NCBI GenBank assembly: GCA_013187285.1
Contig: JABMIG010000167.1
Span: forward strand, 89,501 to 153,500
DNA from: Cyclotella cryptica
Taxonomy: Eukaryota; Bacillariophyta; Thalassiosirophyceae; Thalassiosirales; Thalassiosiraceae
DNA: 64,000 nucleotides
Direction: 5' to 3'
The notes under the pieces were generated by a model. That model ran no database searches, had not been told where the DNA came from, and was given only the letters and a program-made list of their open reading frames with translations. Shown in pieces: positions 43,662-53,890 of this stretch. How positions within the stretch are numbered: the stretch's first letter is position 1; each line of letters begins with the position of its first letter. Made by a program: the position numbers and the translations under genes.

Positions 43662-46600
43662 ATGTTAACTAAATGGAGGCACGCTCGCACTTCCTTTGAG
43701 CATACGACTGGGACTGATGGTGCAACAAACAAAGGGACCCACGATTTGACCAATCCATCGTCTGGGGAGATCGCCATCTCTTTTGTTAAGCCATTGGCTG
43801 GCAGTGATCCCTTTTATAACGAGAGAGTGAACTCATCAAAAAATAGCGGGAAGAGACGTAGGAAGTCTAACAAAGATATCGTCGACGGCAGCTCAAGCGT
43901 GGACGACTTGACACCGGTCCTCTGCTTAACTTCATCTCACCGAGTAGCTATATTGGGTTATCCATCTTCTAATTCTGGGGTCAACTTGACAGAGAGCAAG
44001 TCGAGAAACTACGTATCTCCTCCTGGGAAATTCACCAGCTTTCATCTCAAAAACAATACCGACTCCGTCGAGGGAGTCCTGTCGGGTGGCGCTCAATACG
44101 ATCCAACATCCAACTTGATTTATGCCATCCGGAACGGGGGTTCAGAGCTCGCTATTTGGACTGCTGCATCATCATCCACCATCCAGGGGCCCGACCAGGG
44201 GCATGATGCTAACATAGACGTTGGAGTGTCGGACACCGTGCATCATATCACCAAAAAGCGGAAAGAACGTGACATTTCCCCTTCATTCGATCGAGTCATT
44301 TCTCAGCGTCTGTCATTTCCCAAAGGAAAAATCGCAGTGACTTTGACGCCCTTCTACGTCCCCTTGTCATTGCCCGAAGAGAAGAATCGCTTGTTAGCCA
44401 TAGGGGCTTCTGGTTGTTGCGAAGATGGGTCTGTATGGATTGCCATTTGTCGAAACACAAATGAAGACAGTCCATTCAAACTTATTGTAGTTGATGGGTC
44501 ATCAATGGCAGAAACCGGACTCAACGGAGCGACGACTACTACAAAATCAAATAAACGAAAAAGCACTGGTGGAAAAGCGAAGAAGAAACGTGAAGACGTG
44601 GCAACGAATGTGATACTTTTGGATTCTAGAGCAGTTGGAGTCCTTGAAAGCGAGAACGACAAGCATACGGGTTCATTTAACGTTAATGTTCAATCAGTTG
44701 TGCTATCGAGAGACGACGGTAGTGTAGTCCTTCGCCATCACCAAGTAAGAGTTGACGCGAAAGGAGGCGAAGAACAGTACCATATCAATCAAAGCAAGAA
44801 ACAAACTATTTTAAAAGTCCCCAGCAAAGATTTCATCATCGCGAGCTTAGATAAGTATGGGAATTCTCTATGCATTGTCCACAAGAATGATGAGGGCAGT
44901 TGGACTACTTCTACTGTTGAAGTGTCTCTCACTGATGGTACTATTGTGAATTCTCTATCTTCACTTCCCCTTTCACGAGGACCCGAGGGGAAAGGAACTT
45001 TGTTTTCATTTGGGTCTCTTGGGCAAAACATGTACGCCATACTATTGAAGGAGGAAAGCAAGACACCAGACCGTGTATTGAAATTCACACTTCGAGTCGT
45101 TGATGTTCGAAGAAAGATTGAGCTTTTCGCGCAGAGTTGGTTTGAAAGCGATTCTCAACACGATGCAACTAATGCAAGCGATACAGTGATGGCCAAAATG
45201 ATGCGAGGTAAACATTGTCGTGCCATGATCACTAATGAGTTGGATGCATCACTTGCCTTCGTTACGTCGTCGCCAGATAGCAGTGGATCGTTTGGCATTA
45301 TGTTCTCGACAATCTCCGCCACGGAATTTAGTTCGGCCTCCATTCGCGAGAACAAACTTGTTTCTAAAGCGTCCTCACTTGCTTCAGCATTGAGAGCTGC
45401 AGCGTCGTCGGAGCCTTCTCTTACAAATGATTCTAGTACAGCCTGCTTGTCAAGCTGCCATCTTAGTGACATGACCTTGAACAGCAGTGATCATCTTCGT
45501 AATCACAAGAGCCTTGACGCTGCTGTTGACATAGCTTGTAAAAATCTGAATGAAGCAGCGAAATCGTTGCTTGACTTCACTTCAGGTTTTGCTGCAGTAG
45601 ATAAGAAACTGGTTAGCAATGGTAAAAGCAGGAAGGATGCAGGGCATAATACGAGCGAGCTGCCAAACTGGAAATATGCATTTTTAGATGGAATGGCAAT
45701 AATTCAGGAATCCTCTGGAAGCAAGTCAATCACGACTAAGGTTCTGACGAACGGGTTGAAGAATGGTGTGACGGGCGAGTCAAAGAGACACAAGAACCGA
45801 AACGTTAAAGAACTTCCAAAGCGTTACATTGACGTAGCTTTCCGACGCACGGTCTCTATATTGCTATCAATACATAAATCGGCTAAGTATTCCACGGATG
45901 ATGTCAAAATGAAGTTGGAAACGATTCACCAAGAAGCTCTATTTGTCCTTTTGAAGACTTTGCAAGCGGAGTGTCTGTCTTCAAGGGATGATTTTGATTT
46001 TGACCTTCCGAATGGTGAGAATGTGTTGTTACAAGTTCTGAGAGTATCCTCTTCGGTTCTTGGATGCAACAATGGGCTGGTATTCACTCCATCTAAAGCA
46101 AGCGTAGAGAAACATCGGATGTTTGGTGCATTAGATATCGTAGATGCCATGTTGCGTCATGTTCGAGATCTTCCCGAATGTGTTCTCGTTTGCATGATTA
46201 AATGTTTGATGAGAAATGTTGCAGTAGATGATGTGGTATATTACTATTCAAAAAATGTCGAAGCATCTCAATGCAGTCGGTCATCGGAAGAATCAAAGCT
46301 AGCACAAAAGTTCTATGGGCTGATAGTGGACTCAAAAATGGACGTAACGGATGATCTCCGTAGTCAGATGACAACAAAACTCCTAGCAAATGCTGTTCTC
46401 AATTTCACATTGAAGATTGTCATGTACTCAAAATGTAATCACTCTCTTTTGAGCAGATCTTTGCGAGACGCCATTAGCGCTCCTGAAGTTGAAACGTTTT
46501 TAGTGACTTTGAGCAAATTGCTTAAGTATGGCGATTGCTCTGCTTACAGCTCGAGAAACGAACGTAGCTGCGTGCCTTTGCACACGAGGGTAATTGATTG

Positions 46601-46859
46601 GATGTCTGCGCTGACTGACGCTCACTTGCACAGCATTTTGAAGATATCTAATCAAGGTGGGCTAGTTATCGATAGAATTCAAGCTGATGTTAGGTCTGCC
46701 CTCATTCAGGCAGAGACTGCAAACAAACTGAAGGACATAGCTGACTCTGCAGTGGCCTGTTTGTCTGAGCGCTCGAAGCAGTCAAACACTTTGGCAAAGA
46801 AGTGTAAATCGAGGGAATCGACAGTTGCTGCTTACAGCATAGAGAGACTGACATTTTAA
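43662..46859 (+). CDS. Large probable nuclear protein, possible beta-propeller (NOL11-like?)
   Basis: A single-exon frame of 1,065 codons from ATG 43662. Two basic nuclear-localisation-like stretches are visible: KNSGKRRRKSNK (about residues 60-71) and KSNKRKSTGGKAKKKRED (about residues 291-308). The N-terminal half has WD-like or beta-propeller strands (GGAQYDPTSNLIYAIRNG with LAIW, GCCEDGSVWIAI, VVLSRDDGSVVLRHH). The C-terminal half is helical (ALFVLLKTLQAE, PECVLVCMIKCLMRNVAVDD), and the last 60 residues look like a coiled or helical tail (IDRIQADVRSALIQAETANK). A propeller plus helical C-terminus resembles NOL11/UTP-type nucleolar proteins of the rRNA-processing machinery, but no diagnostic motif settles it, so the function is open. 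The 3' end is 141 bp from the convergent HSF gene. Confidence 0.6.
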   Translation: MLTKWRHARTSFEHTTGTDGATNKGTHDLTNPSSGEIAISFVKPLAGSDPFYNERVNSSKNSGKRRRKSNKDIVDGSSSVDDLTPVLCLTSSHRVAILGYPSSNSGVNLTESKSRNYVSPPGKFTSFHLKNNTDSVEGVLSGGAQYDPTSNLIYAIRNGGSELAIWTAASSSTIQGPDQGHDANIDVGVSDTVHHITKKRKERDISPSFDRVISQRLSFPKGKIAVTLTPFYVPLSLPEEKNRLLAIGASGCCEDGSVWIAICRNTNEDSPFKLIVVDGSSMAETGLNGATTTTKSNKRKSTGGKAKKKREDVATNVILLDSRAVGVLESENDKHTGSFNVNVQSVVLSRDDGSVVLRHHQVRVDAKGGEEQYHINQSKKQTILKVPSKDFIIASLDKYGNSLCIVHKNDEGSWTTSTVEVSLTDGTIVNSLSSLPLSRGPEGKGTLFSFGSLGQNMYAILLKEESKTPDRVLKFTLRVVDVRRKIELFAQSWFESDSQHDATNASDTVMAKMMRGKHCRAMITNELDASLAFVTSSPDSSGSFGIMFSTISATEFSSASIRENKLVSKASSLASALRAAASSEPSLTNDSSTACLSSCHLSDMTLNSSDHLRNHKSLDAAVDIACKNLNEAAKSLLDFTSGFAAVDKKLVSNGKSRKDAGHNTSELPNWKYAFLDGMAIIQESSGSKSITTKVLTNGLKNGVTGESKRHKNRNVKELPKRYIDVAFRRTVSILLSIHKSAKYSTDDVKMKLETIHQEALFVLLKTLQAECLSSRDDFDFDLPNGENVLLQVLRVSSSVLGCNNGLVFTPSKASVEKHRMFGALDIVDAMLRHVRDLPECVLVCMIKCLMRNVAVDDVVYYYSKNVEASQCSRSSEESKLAQKFYGLIVDSKMDVTDDLRSQMTTKLLANAVLNFTLKIVMYSKCNHSLLSRSLRDAISAPEVETFLVTLSKLLKYGDCSAYSSRNERSCVPLHTRVIDWMSALTDAHLHSILKISNQGGLVIDRIQADVRSALIQAETANKLKDIADSAVACLSERSKQSNTLAKKCKSRESTVAAYSIERLTF

Positions 46860-47000
46860 ACTGCTATAAATAATTTCTTGACTACAAGCCACCGTAATTT
46901 ATGCTTCAGTAATACTGAAGGAGAGCACCACATACTTATCTGTAATTATTTGAAATGTTGCGGTGAAAATCTACTTCTTATTTGTCTAGGTAGTAGTAGT
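46860..47000. other. Short 3'-3' gap between convergent genes
   Basis: Only 141 bp separate the two stop codons, so the 3' untranslated regions probably overlap or are very short. Compact spacing is typical of diatom gene islands. Confidence 0.5.
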
Positions 47001-48257
47001 TTATGCAGCTCTATTGAAAGGGTTCTTTGCTTGTCCTATCATGTCTAAGCCGGGAATGGGGACCCTAAAAGAATTCGGGGTGTAATGCCTCTTGTCCTTC
47101 ACGTTACTTTCAGTCACATCAAATGGATTCAAGCTTTCTTGGCGGATGGATGAGAACACGCCCCTATCACTTGTAGATTCTCTCAGAGATCCCATCGCGA
47201 TCGCACCATATTCATTCGCTCGGCTTTGATCAGTGTGATGGTGAAATCCAACTGTGGCAGCTGCCCTGGAGATATTGGGTTCGTTCCTATCGGCGAACGT
47301 TAGGTGACGCACCTGATGTGAATTCATGGGGCCGACCAATGCCTGCATTCGTCGCAGTTCTATCTCTCGTTTGAGTACATCCGTTGCGACCTGGGAAAGA
47401 TCACGTCGAGCTGGATGCAAGAAGTCCACTGTGTCGCTAAGAGCTGAATGTCTTGACTGCGGGTACCCTAAACTAAAGAGCATGTGCTGCTCCAGGACCT
47501 GTCTCTTGAGACGAGCCAGGTGATCTTGGGGTAGTTCTTGACTTCTGGACTCTCTGAGAGAAGCAAAGCCACGATCTATGCTGCTAGAGAGGTAAGTGTG
47601 GTTTGCAGCATAAACATTCACCGTCGCAGCACCTCCATTTGCGCAAGAGGGGTACCCAACTTTGCCTCTTTTTGCCTCGGATGTTTCAGCAGCAGAGAGA
47701 ACTCTTTCAGATCGTTTGTTGCGATTGATCTCGCGCATGATTTCTGGCATGACACGAATGTCAACATTACGATTGCACATGACATTCGCACTGTCGGGCG
47801 ACTTTAAGTTCCTCGAGTCCGGTGACCACATCATTCTTTTTTTAAGAGGAAGACTCTGAGAAGATTCAGAAGGGGAACATTCACTTATGTCACTTTCTAA
47901 ATCATCATCGTAAGCGTCAAAATCCATGTTGCAATGGAAGGCATCATGGTAATAAGCCCCACTGTGTGCGCCCTTGGTGATGCGGCGAAAACCCCAACGC
48001 TTCAACCTGCGTGTGAAAGATGAATACTTGGCTTTGCCAAAATAGCGGGGCAGGACTTTCGAACAGAAGGCCTCTTTGTCTGGAATTACAAACCCCTTGT
48101 TGTCGCTCAGCCATTTGATGCAATCGTTAGACGACTCGTTCGTGATCATAGAGTGGAGCTGACGAAAGAAAAGTAGCTGAGCTGGAGTTCCTTGTTCGTC
48201 TTTAATCTCATCCTGCATTGGAGGCAAGGATGACATATTTGAAGGCGTGTTGTCCAT
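47001..48257 (-). CDS. Heat-shock-factor-type DNA-binding regulator
   Basis: A single-exon frame of 418 codons with ATG at 48255-48257 and stop at 47001-47003. Residues 25-108 are an HSF DNA-binding domain: PAQLLFFRQLHSM, IKWLSDNKGFVIPDKEAF, VLPRYFGKAKYSSFTRRLKR (recognition-helix region) and WGFRRITKGAHSGAYYHDAF. The YFGKAKYSSFTRRLKRWGF segment fits the family well. After the domain come an acidic stretch (DAYDDDLESDIS), Ser-rich and basic segments, and no typical leucine-zipper trimerisation heptads, which is common in the expanded diatom HSF families. It should act in the nucleus as a sequence-specific transcription factor, with targets unknown. It lies convergent to the 1,065-aa gene. A GAAC-rich decamer array is about 1.4 kb upstream but does not form canonical heat-shock elements. 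Confidence 0.85.
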   Translation of the reverse strand: MDNTPSNMSSLPPMQDEIKDEQGTPAQLLFFRQLHSMITNESSNDCIKWLSDNKGFVIPDKEAFCSKVLPRYFGKAKYSSFTRRLKRWGFRRITKGAHSGAYYHDAFHCNMDFDAYDDDLESDISECSPSESSQSLPLKKRMMWSPDSRNLKSPDSANVMCNRNVDIRVMPEIMREINRNKRSERVLSAAETSEAKRGKVGYPSCANGGAATVNVYAANHTYLSSSIDRGFASLRESRSQELPQDHLARLKRQVLEQHMLFSLGYPQSRHSALSDTVDFLHPARRDLSQVATDVLKREIELRRMQALVGPMNSHQVRHLTFADRNEPNISRAAATVGFHHHTDQSRANEYGAIAMGSLRESTSDRGVFSSIRQESLNPFDVTESNVKDKRHYTPNSFRVPIPGLDMIGQAKNPFNRAA

Positions 48258-48924
48258 TGTTTTGGTATTCTAAAGGTCGCACTGAAAATGTGAACAACCC
48301 CTCTGAGACACAAGTTGACGAGCCTCAGTGACTTTAAAATGAGATAATTGGTAGTCTATTGGTAGTGTCGCCGCAGCAAAATTTCCCGTAAGATCTCATG
48401 TTGTGCCGTTTTTGCCAACTTTCACCTGTTCGAGTTGCAAGGGCACTCTTCTCGAAAGGTGATCTGTCGTGTCAGTGACCCAATTAACTTGATTGAAATA
48501 GGACAATGGCGAGATTCGTGTTTTGAAGTGGTACTCCTGTCATCTGAGGCGCTACTTTGTGATAAGCCTTCGCTATTAGTTATACGGCGACGTAAATAGT
48601 CGTCCACGACAGGCAACTGTAGCTCCTGTGTCGTGTGAAAGGTGTCTGCGTCTGGCCTTGCGGCTCGTGGGATAGAAACTTTGCAGTGCCCTCTGTTGAC
48701 ACGAGTGACGGTTAATGTATTGTGCCCACTGCAACCTACGGTAGTTTGACGAAGGAAACATTACCCTTGACTATTTCAAGCGTCTGGAGTGCCTGCCTTG
48801 CACGAACGATCACATGGATTTTGCGGTTATTTGGTACGAATGGAGAGGAATGGAGTAAATGGAGTGCTTCTTATTATTTAACAGATGATACGTACAACAG
48901 AGGTGGATGACTCTCGAGGACTCT
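48258..48924. other. Upstream region of the HSF gene
   Basis: Short open stretches on both strands carry no motif. The promoter of the minus-strand HSF gene should lie in the first few hundred bases. No TATA box stands out. Confidence 0.4.
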
Positions 48925-49640
48925 CTCTAGTGGTCAGTGGTGGAAACTATGAGCTATGAGTCATAGTCCGATTTATACTTATTCCTATCTGATTTTCTAC
49001 TACCTATGAGGACACCTATGAGTAACTTGCTAGTTAGTTAGCCGAATCCGATTGGCCGTAAAATGATGAATTTCCAAGCCCTGAAAAAAATTCTTTAGTC
49101 TTTGGGGCACTACTTAAACTGTCGGAACTAATACGATTGTACGTAGAAATCTTTCGTTGTTCGATGGCTACCAATGACTGCAAATGAAATGACATTCTGG
49201 TGGGCTTATGCGTCAGGACCATTAACCTTAGTCAAGGCCCCAAAAAGGATAAAAAAAGGATAAAAAAAGGATTAAAAAAAGGATAAAAACCAATGTTTCT
49301 ATGGACCAATAAAAACACGATACTGATTATTACGCAGGATGTGGGCGGATTACGGGCGTACGTAACTTCAATTACGGCAGGATGACTGGAAGATCCGGTA
49401 AATTGTGAAACGAAGGAAGTATTAAGAAGTTAATTGTGTGAACGCGGTAGAGTACAGTCGTGGGCTGTTATGTAAGCAAAAGTATACTTTCAAATTTTTC
49501 GTCTTTCTTAGGAATGAATATGTAATGGAAAATCGGCGCGTCGCAAGAAAGAAGTGCATTCAAACGAGTGAATACGTGCGTTAATTTTTTTAAGAGCGAC
49601 CTTAATTGGCGACGACAATGAATTGAAGCCAATGTCCTCT

Positions 49641-49902
49641 TGAATATTTTTGAACATTATTGAACATTATTGAACATTTTTGAACTTTTTTGAACATTTT
49701 TGAACATTTTTGAACATTTTTGAACATGTTCAAAAATGTTCAAAAATGTTCAATACCACGTTGTCTAAATACGAACCCTAATATGACTATTTGAACATTT
49801 TTGAACAGTTCAAAAGTGTTCAAAAGTGTTCAAAAGTGTTCAAAAAGGTTCAAAAAGGTTCAAAAAGGTTCAAAAATGTTCAAAAATGTTCAAAAATATT
49901 CA
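49641..49902. repeat. TGAACATTTT decamer array with inverted half
   Basis: Tandem 10-bp units TGAACATTTT (about nine, 49641-49727) meet their inverse TGTTCAAAAA at a GAACATGTTC centre (about 49722-49731), making a long hairpin. A second block of inverse units with variants (AGTGTTCAAA, AGGTTCAAAA) fills 49801-49902 after a 50-bp gap. A protein-like frame across it is a by-product of the repeat. Confidence 0.85.
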
Positions 49903-50265
49903 ATCGAGTTCGGAAGCAAGGATCGCTTCTTTCCGAGAGGTCATACTGGACTGAATCGTTGAGAGTCTTAACGGATATATATTATTTGAATCGCTTTACA
50001 TACTCTTTCTTTTCTTCCGTTGAACTCAGCTGTATAATGTATACGTACAATAGATTTAAATTTGATTTTGTGGGATTGCTTGCATCGACATCTTCTCGCC
50101 AAATTTTCCGTGATTGGGTTATTTCAAAATATACTTCCTTCGTTCCACATTTGCCGGATCTTCCTGCCCTAATTTTCGTTAGTACGAACAATAGTTTTGT
50201 CTCGGCCACGAGTGGTGGCTAACAATCGTCACTTCATTACATTATTACGCATAATAAAAAAAATA

Positions 50266-52730
50266 CGGCAGTCATACTTTCGTAAAGATAATCCTCGGTT
50301 TATACGTGTTCCTTTGTGGCGACTCCCTTGTTTGAAGTGCCAGATTGTTTGGTTGAGGATGTAGTTGAGGTTCGTGGACACTATTTGTAATGTAATCTAT
50401 AGTCAGCCACCAAAAACAAGACCACAATACTAGAGACCACACCATCATTTTTTATCGATAATTACCCAATGCACTGCAATTGTCTGCAATAATACAAATA
50501 AGTAACAAGGCAAGCTGACCTTGACTGTTAACACCAGGCCACTTGCATTGTCATAAGCAGGCTAGCAGACACATGAGTATGCCTGAAACTGAAACTGCAG
50601 ATCCAGACCTTCCCCCCTTGTCATTTTGATCCTTCAACATCTCTGCATGCTGCATTTGCTGATGTTTTTGGACAAAGGAGGAGAGACTGCACATATAAAT
50701 AATAAATTGCAATATTTACTACCTAACTAACTTCACCAAAATTGTCTGAATTTATAGAACGGTGACGTAGGCGAGGCCAAGTATCTATGTGTCCTTTATG
50801 TAGACAACATAAATAATACATTATGTTTTAAGTACATGGCAATACTTGACATAGGCCAACTAGCCTAAAAGCACCCGTTGATACATACCTTGGGTATGCA
50901 CAGCCTGACCTCCAAGCCAGCTGAGCATCACATCACATAACAGAATTGTGTAGAGTCCAATGCACCAGGTCAGCATCGAACACAGGGCTCTGTGGGACCC
51001 CTGTAGAAACGTACCATTAAAATATAATCCTCATGTAATGTACATCATAATCCCATGATAATCAATTGGATTTGATTGTCTTTTCTCTGTAGCAAATTGA
51101 TCTCATGACTCATCTTTCACGATCTAGTACAAGTACAACACATCTACATTTGTATTTTTACCCAGTCCTCATTCCACCATTTTTGGCTTAGGTCAAAGGT
51201 ACTATTGTATACACCAATTACAATGTTCCATAAATAATGAAGTCTGTGCTGTATACATGATCAGCTACAAAGTGCTGATTTGGTTTCTACTGGACACACT
51301 TGATAATGACAAGCGGAGACTATTCAAGTAACACCACACTTTCATCCAAAGGTCAAGAATTAGGATCAATATGCTGTTACCTTCAAACAAACATGAGAAC
51401 TTCACTTACATACCATCCCTTGCACTTTTTCATAAAATCAATCTTTGGCATAATGAAAAGATAAAACATACCGCAGCTCAAATTGGGTAACCCCCTTGTC
51501 TCTACATTCTGATGTGTATGTAGTTTGTCTCTCTTATACCACACAGTCAGATTCTTGGACACACCTAGGATTGTGCATTTTGGTGGTACATGACCTTTAA
51601 ACAAACCTCACACTTGATATATTTAGGCTTATTATGAATCTTGGATTGACAGAAAAAAACCATAAATCTTCCTTAGATCAGACGACTTCTCTCACATCAC
51701 CCTTCCTCTGGGATGAACATCACTCGCTTTCAACATCCAGTCCAAAAATTATGGTGTAAACAGCATCAGAAGATCAAGTTTTTATTTTTATCACTCTCTT
51801 GCACAACGATACATTTGACTGTGAGGAAATCACAAAGATGTTTTTTTCTTTACAATGGACGATATATAATTTTATATTGATAGACTATTTGTACTTTGGA
51901 GTTTAATCACCTCTGATTATGTTGGTCTTTTGTTCTACAACATAAAGTCAAAGGTGATTTTGCAATCCCCAGTTAGTGTATCAGTGATGGATATGTCATC
52001 AATCCATTCATTATTTTGTTTCTAATGTTTTGTCATGACACGGACCCCTTCTGGTCTGAGACTTGCTCTACTTTCATCTGCAATTGTGTCACAAGAGAAA
52101 ATGACATAGGAAATGTTTCATTGTCTCTATCAAGTTGGTGCAATCTATGTCAATCTGGAATGCAGAGACTATTTTGATGACACGAGAGCAAATTCATCCA
52201 AAGTGTTGATGTTTATGTGGGAAAATTGAGCATTCTGGAGACTTGACAAAAGACTTTTGGAATTTGGAGACTGTGACTGTTCTATGGGATGACACATGGG
52301 ACAATATCAAGCAACAATTAGTATCTTTTACTCAATATAATGATGGCAGGCCAACTTCTATGCATTAGAGTTACATTATAATTGCAGTAGTAGCTTGGGT
52401 TGTAAGATAATTGCAGTAGTAGCTTGGGTTGTAAGACTTAGCAAATTGAAGCTTTAATTTTAATTTTAGTTAATAGTTATTTTATTATGATGTGCTGCCT
52501 TGATGTAGTATTGCATTGCCATTTACATCACTTCACATCACAATATAGTATCTTCTTGATGATTGTCAACTTTTAGTTGTTAATTGATAACAAAATTTCA
52601 GTTGCTGTTGACTTAGTGTGTTTTTAAAGTTGATTTGTGGGCTTATTTACACTATGCTCGTTGCCGATTGCACGAAGTCATAACTACTTATGGAATATAT
52701 GACACTCCGACTGTGAAAGTATGACTGCCG
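50266..52730. mobile_element. Nested TA-flanked element with inverted CGGCAGTCATACTTTC termini
   Basis: The left terminus CGGCAGTCATACTTTC (50266) has an inverted copy finishing GAAAGTATGACTGCCG (52730). Both are directly flanked by TA (50264-50265 and 52731-52732), as for Tc1/mariner-type insertions. The interior (2.4 kb) is AT-rich with no recognisable transposase, so the copy is probably non-autonomous. Confidence 0.65.
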
Positions 52731-52911
52731 TAATTTTCCTACAATAATACAACTAGACAGTCTCCAGACTCATACCAAGTGGAAAGTAGTTGATACTTGT
52801 GTGAATATTGGTATTTGATGCTGAAGGTTTGGTGATAAACATGCAGTTGATGCAAAATTGTTTCATGAAGTTTGGCAGGCATGTCCATTTGATCTCAAAA
52901 AATGGTCAAAA

Positions 52912-53278
52912 TTTTTTATCCTTGAAATAAGGACAAAAAAATTATGTAGAAACTGTACCAACTCCTATGTGACCGCTCTTAATTGCGCATATATGCACGC
53001 ATATGCATGCATCCATTTGCGCACCTGCCAAATGTCCATAAGCTGCTTAAAGCAAAAAAACTCCATTTAGGTAGGTATCTTGTGAAAATAAGTGTCCGAA
53101 GCATTGGTTCATATCTGAGGCTGTAGAGCACCCAACACGACCGAAACATACCAACAGATAGCCCAACTTGTTGTCTGATGAATGATGTCGAGAAAGAGAG
53201 ACCGCAACACGATCCCCGAAAATGGCGACCTTGATAACGAACACAGAGGATTTTTGTCCTTATTTCAAGGATAAAAAA
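52912..53278. mobile_element. Small palindromic (MITE-like) element
   Basis: The arms 52912-52939 and 53251-53278 are perfect inverted 28-bp copies (TTTTTTATCCTTGAAATAAG and the rest, against its inverse), separated by about 311 bp with no coding capacity. A similar short hairpin, TTATCCTTGAAACAAGGATAA, lies just outside at about 53312-53333. Confidence 0.75.
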
Positions 53279-53513
53279 TTCGACGATTTCACAAATTTCG
53301 GCCAGAATTTTTTTATCCTTGAAACAAGGATAAAATTTCGAGTAAGGTTAACGGTTGGATAGCCCATAACGTCCCAAACAATTCCCGCTAATCAGATTGA
53401 GGCTACGACCGTGGGAACCATACTTTATCCTTGAACGCGACAACAGTATGTTGGGCTATGGCCAGGACTATGGACAAAGGTGCTCTCATAGTCTCCACCA
53501 CTGACCACTAGAG

Positions 53514-53890
53514 GGAACCATGAAAATCCTACCATTTCCCGGAAATTTTACGAGGCATCCTACAAATTGTTGTAGGATTTTCCTCCCTCTCGAAAACGTG
53601 AGCTGCTCCTCGCAAGCTGACCCATTTCAACACATGAGCAAATTCTCTTGAAAAAGAGTGAGGATAATCCTACAACTATTGTGGGATTATCCTCACTCTC
53701 ACTTTACACATTGAATACCATTGATTGGAGCAATTGTGTCTTGCGAGCCCCCACACGCGTCAGGCTCCCTCCCCATCTGCTCCATTTTTATTTTTACCAT
53801 CAATTAATATTCTCATCGCCGCTGCAGCCACTACACTGTAATCCTCCCCCCAACAAATAGTTCTCGTCGTTGCAGTTTCCTCCGCACATC
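53514..53890. other. Hairpin-bearing flank of the Crypton-like element
   Basis: 53655-53670 (AGAGTGAGGATAATCC) and 53684-53699 (its exact inverse) form a 16-bp stem with a 13-nt loop. A looser ATCCTACAA/TTGTAGGAT hairpin is at about 53558-53580. It may be the left edge of the Crypton-like element or an independent repeat. Confidence 0.6.

Larger units (their letters stand above)
48925..53513. mobile_element. DNA element with 29-bp inverted termini, containing nested elements
   Basis: The left end CTCTAGTGGTCAGTGGTGG (48925) is repeated inverted at the right end (finishing CCACTGACCACTAGAG, 53513), 28 of 29 bp matching by eye through ACTATGAG. Homology continues in patches: CATAGTCC and TTAACCTTA(G/C)TC followed by GGATAAAA occur inward on both sides, out to about 300 bp. 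No transposase frame is present. A second element (50266-52730) and a small palindromic element (52912-53278) lie inside. The outer element without the inner one is about 2.1 kb. Confidence 0.7.

Noticed and set aside
49722-49731. GAACATGTTC as a heat-shock element for the neighbouring HSF
   Set aside because: GAA and TTC are separated by 4 bp instead of the 2 bp of canonical nGAAnnTTCn, and flanking GAA words are 10 bp apart, not 5 bp alternating.
49791-50222. 143-codon open frame rich in FKKVQKGSKRF-type repeats
   Set aside because: Its first half is only the translation of the TGTTCAAAAA decamer array; the rest has no motif and lies inside a mobile element.
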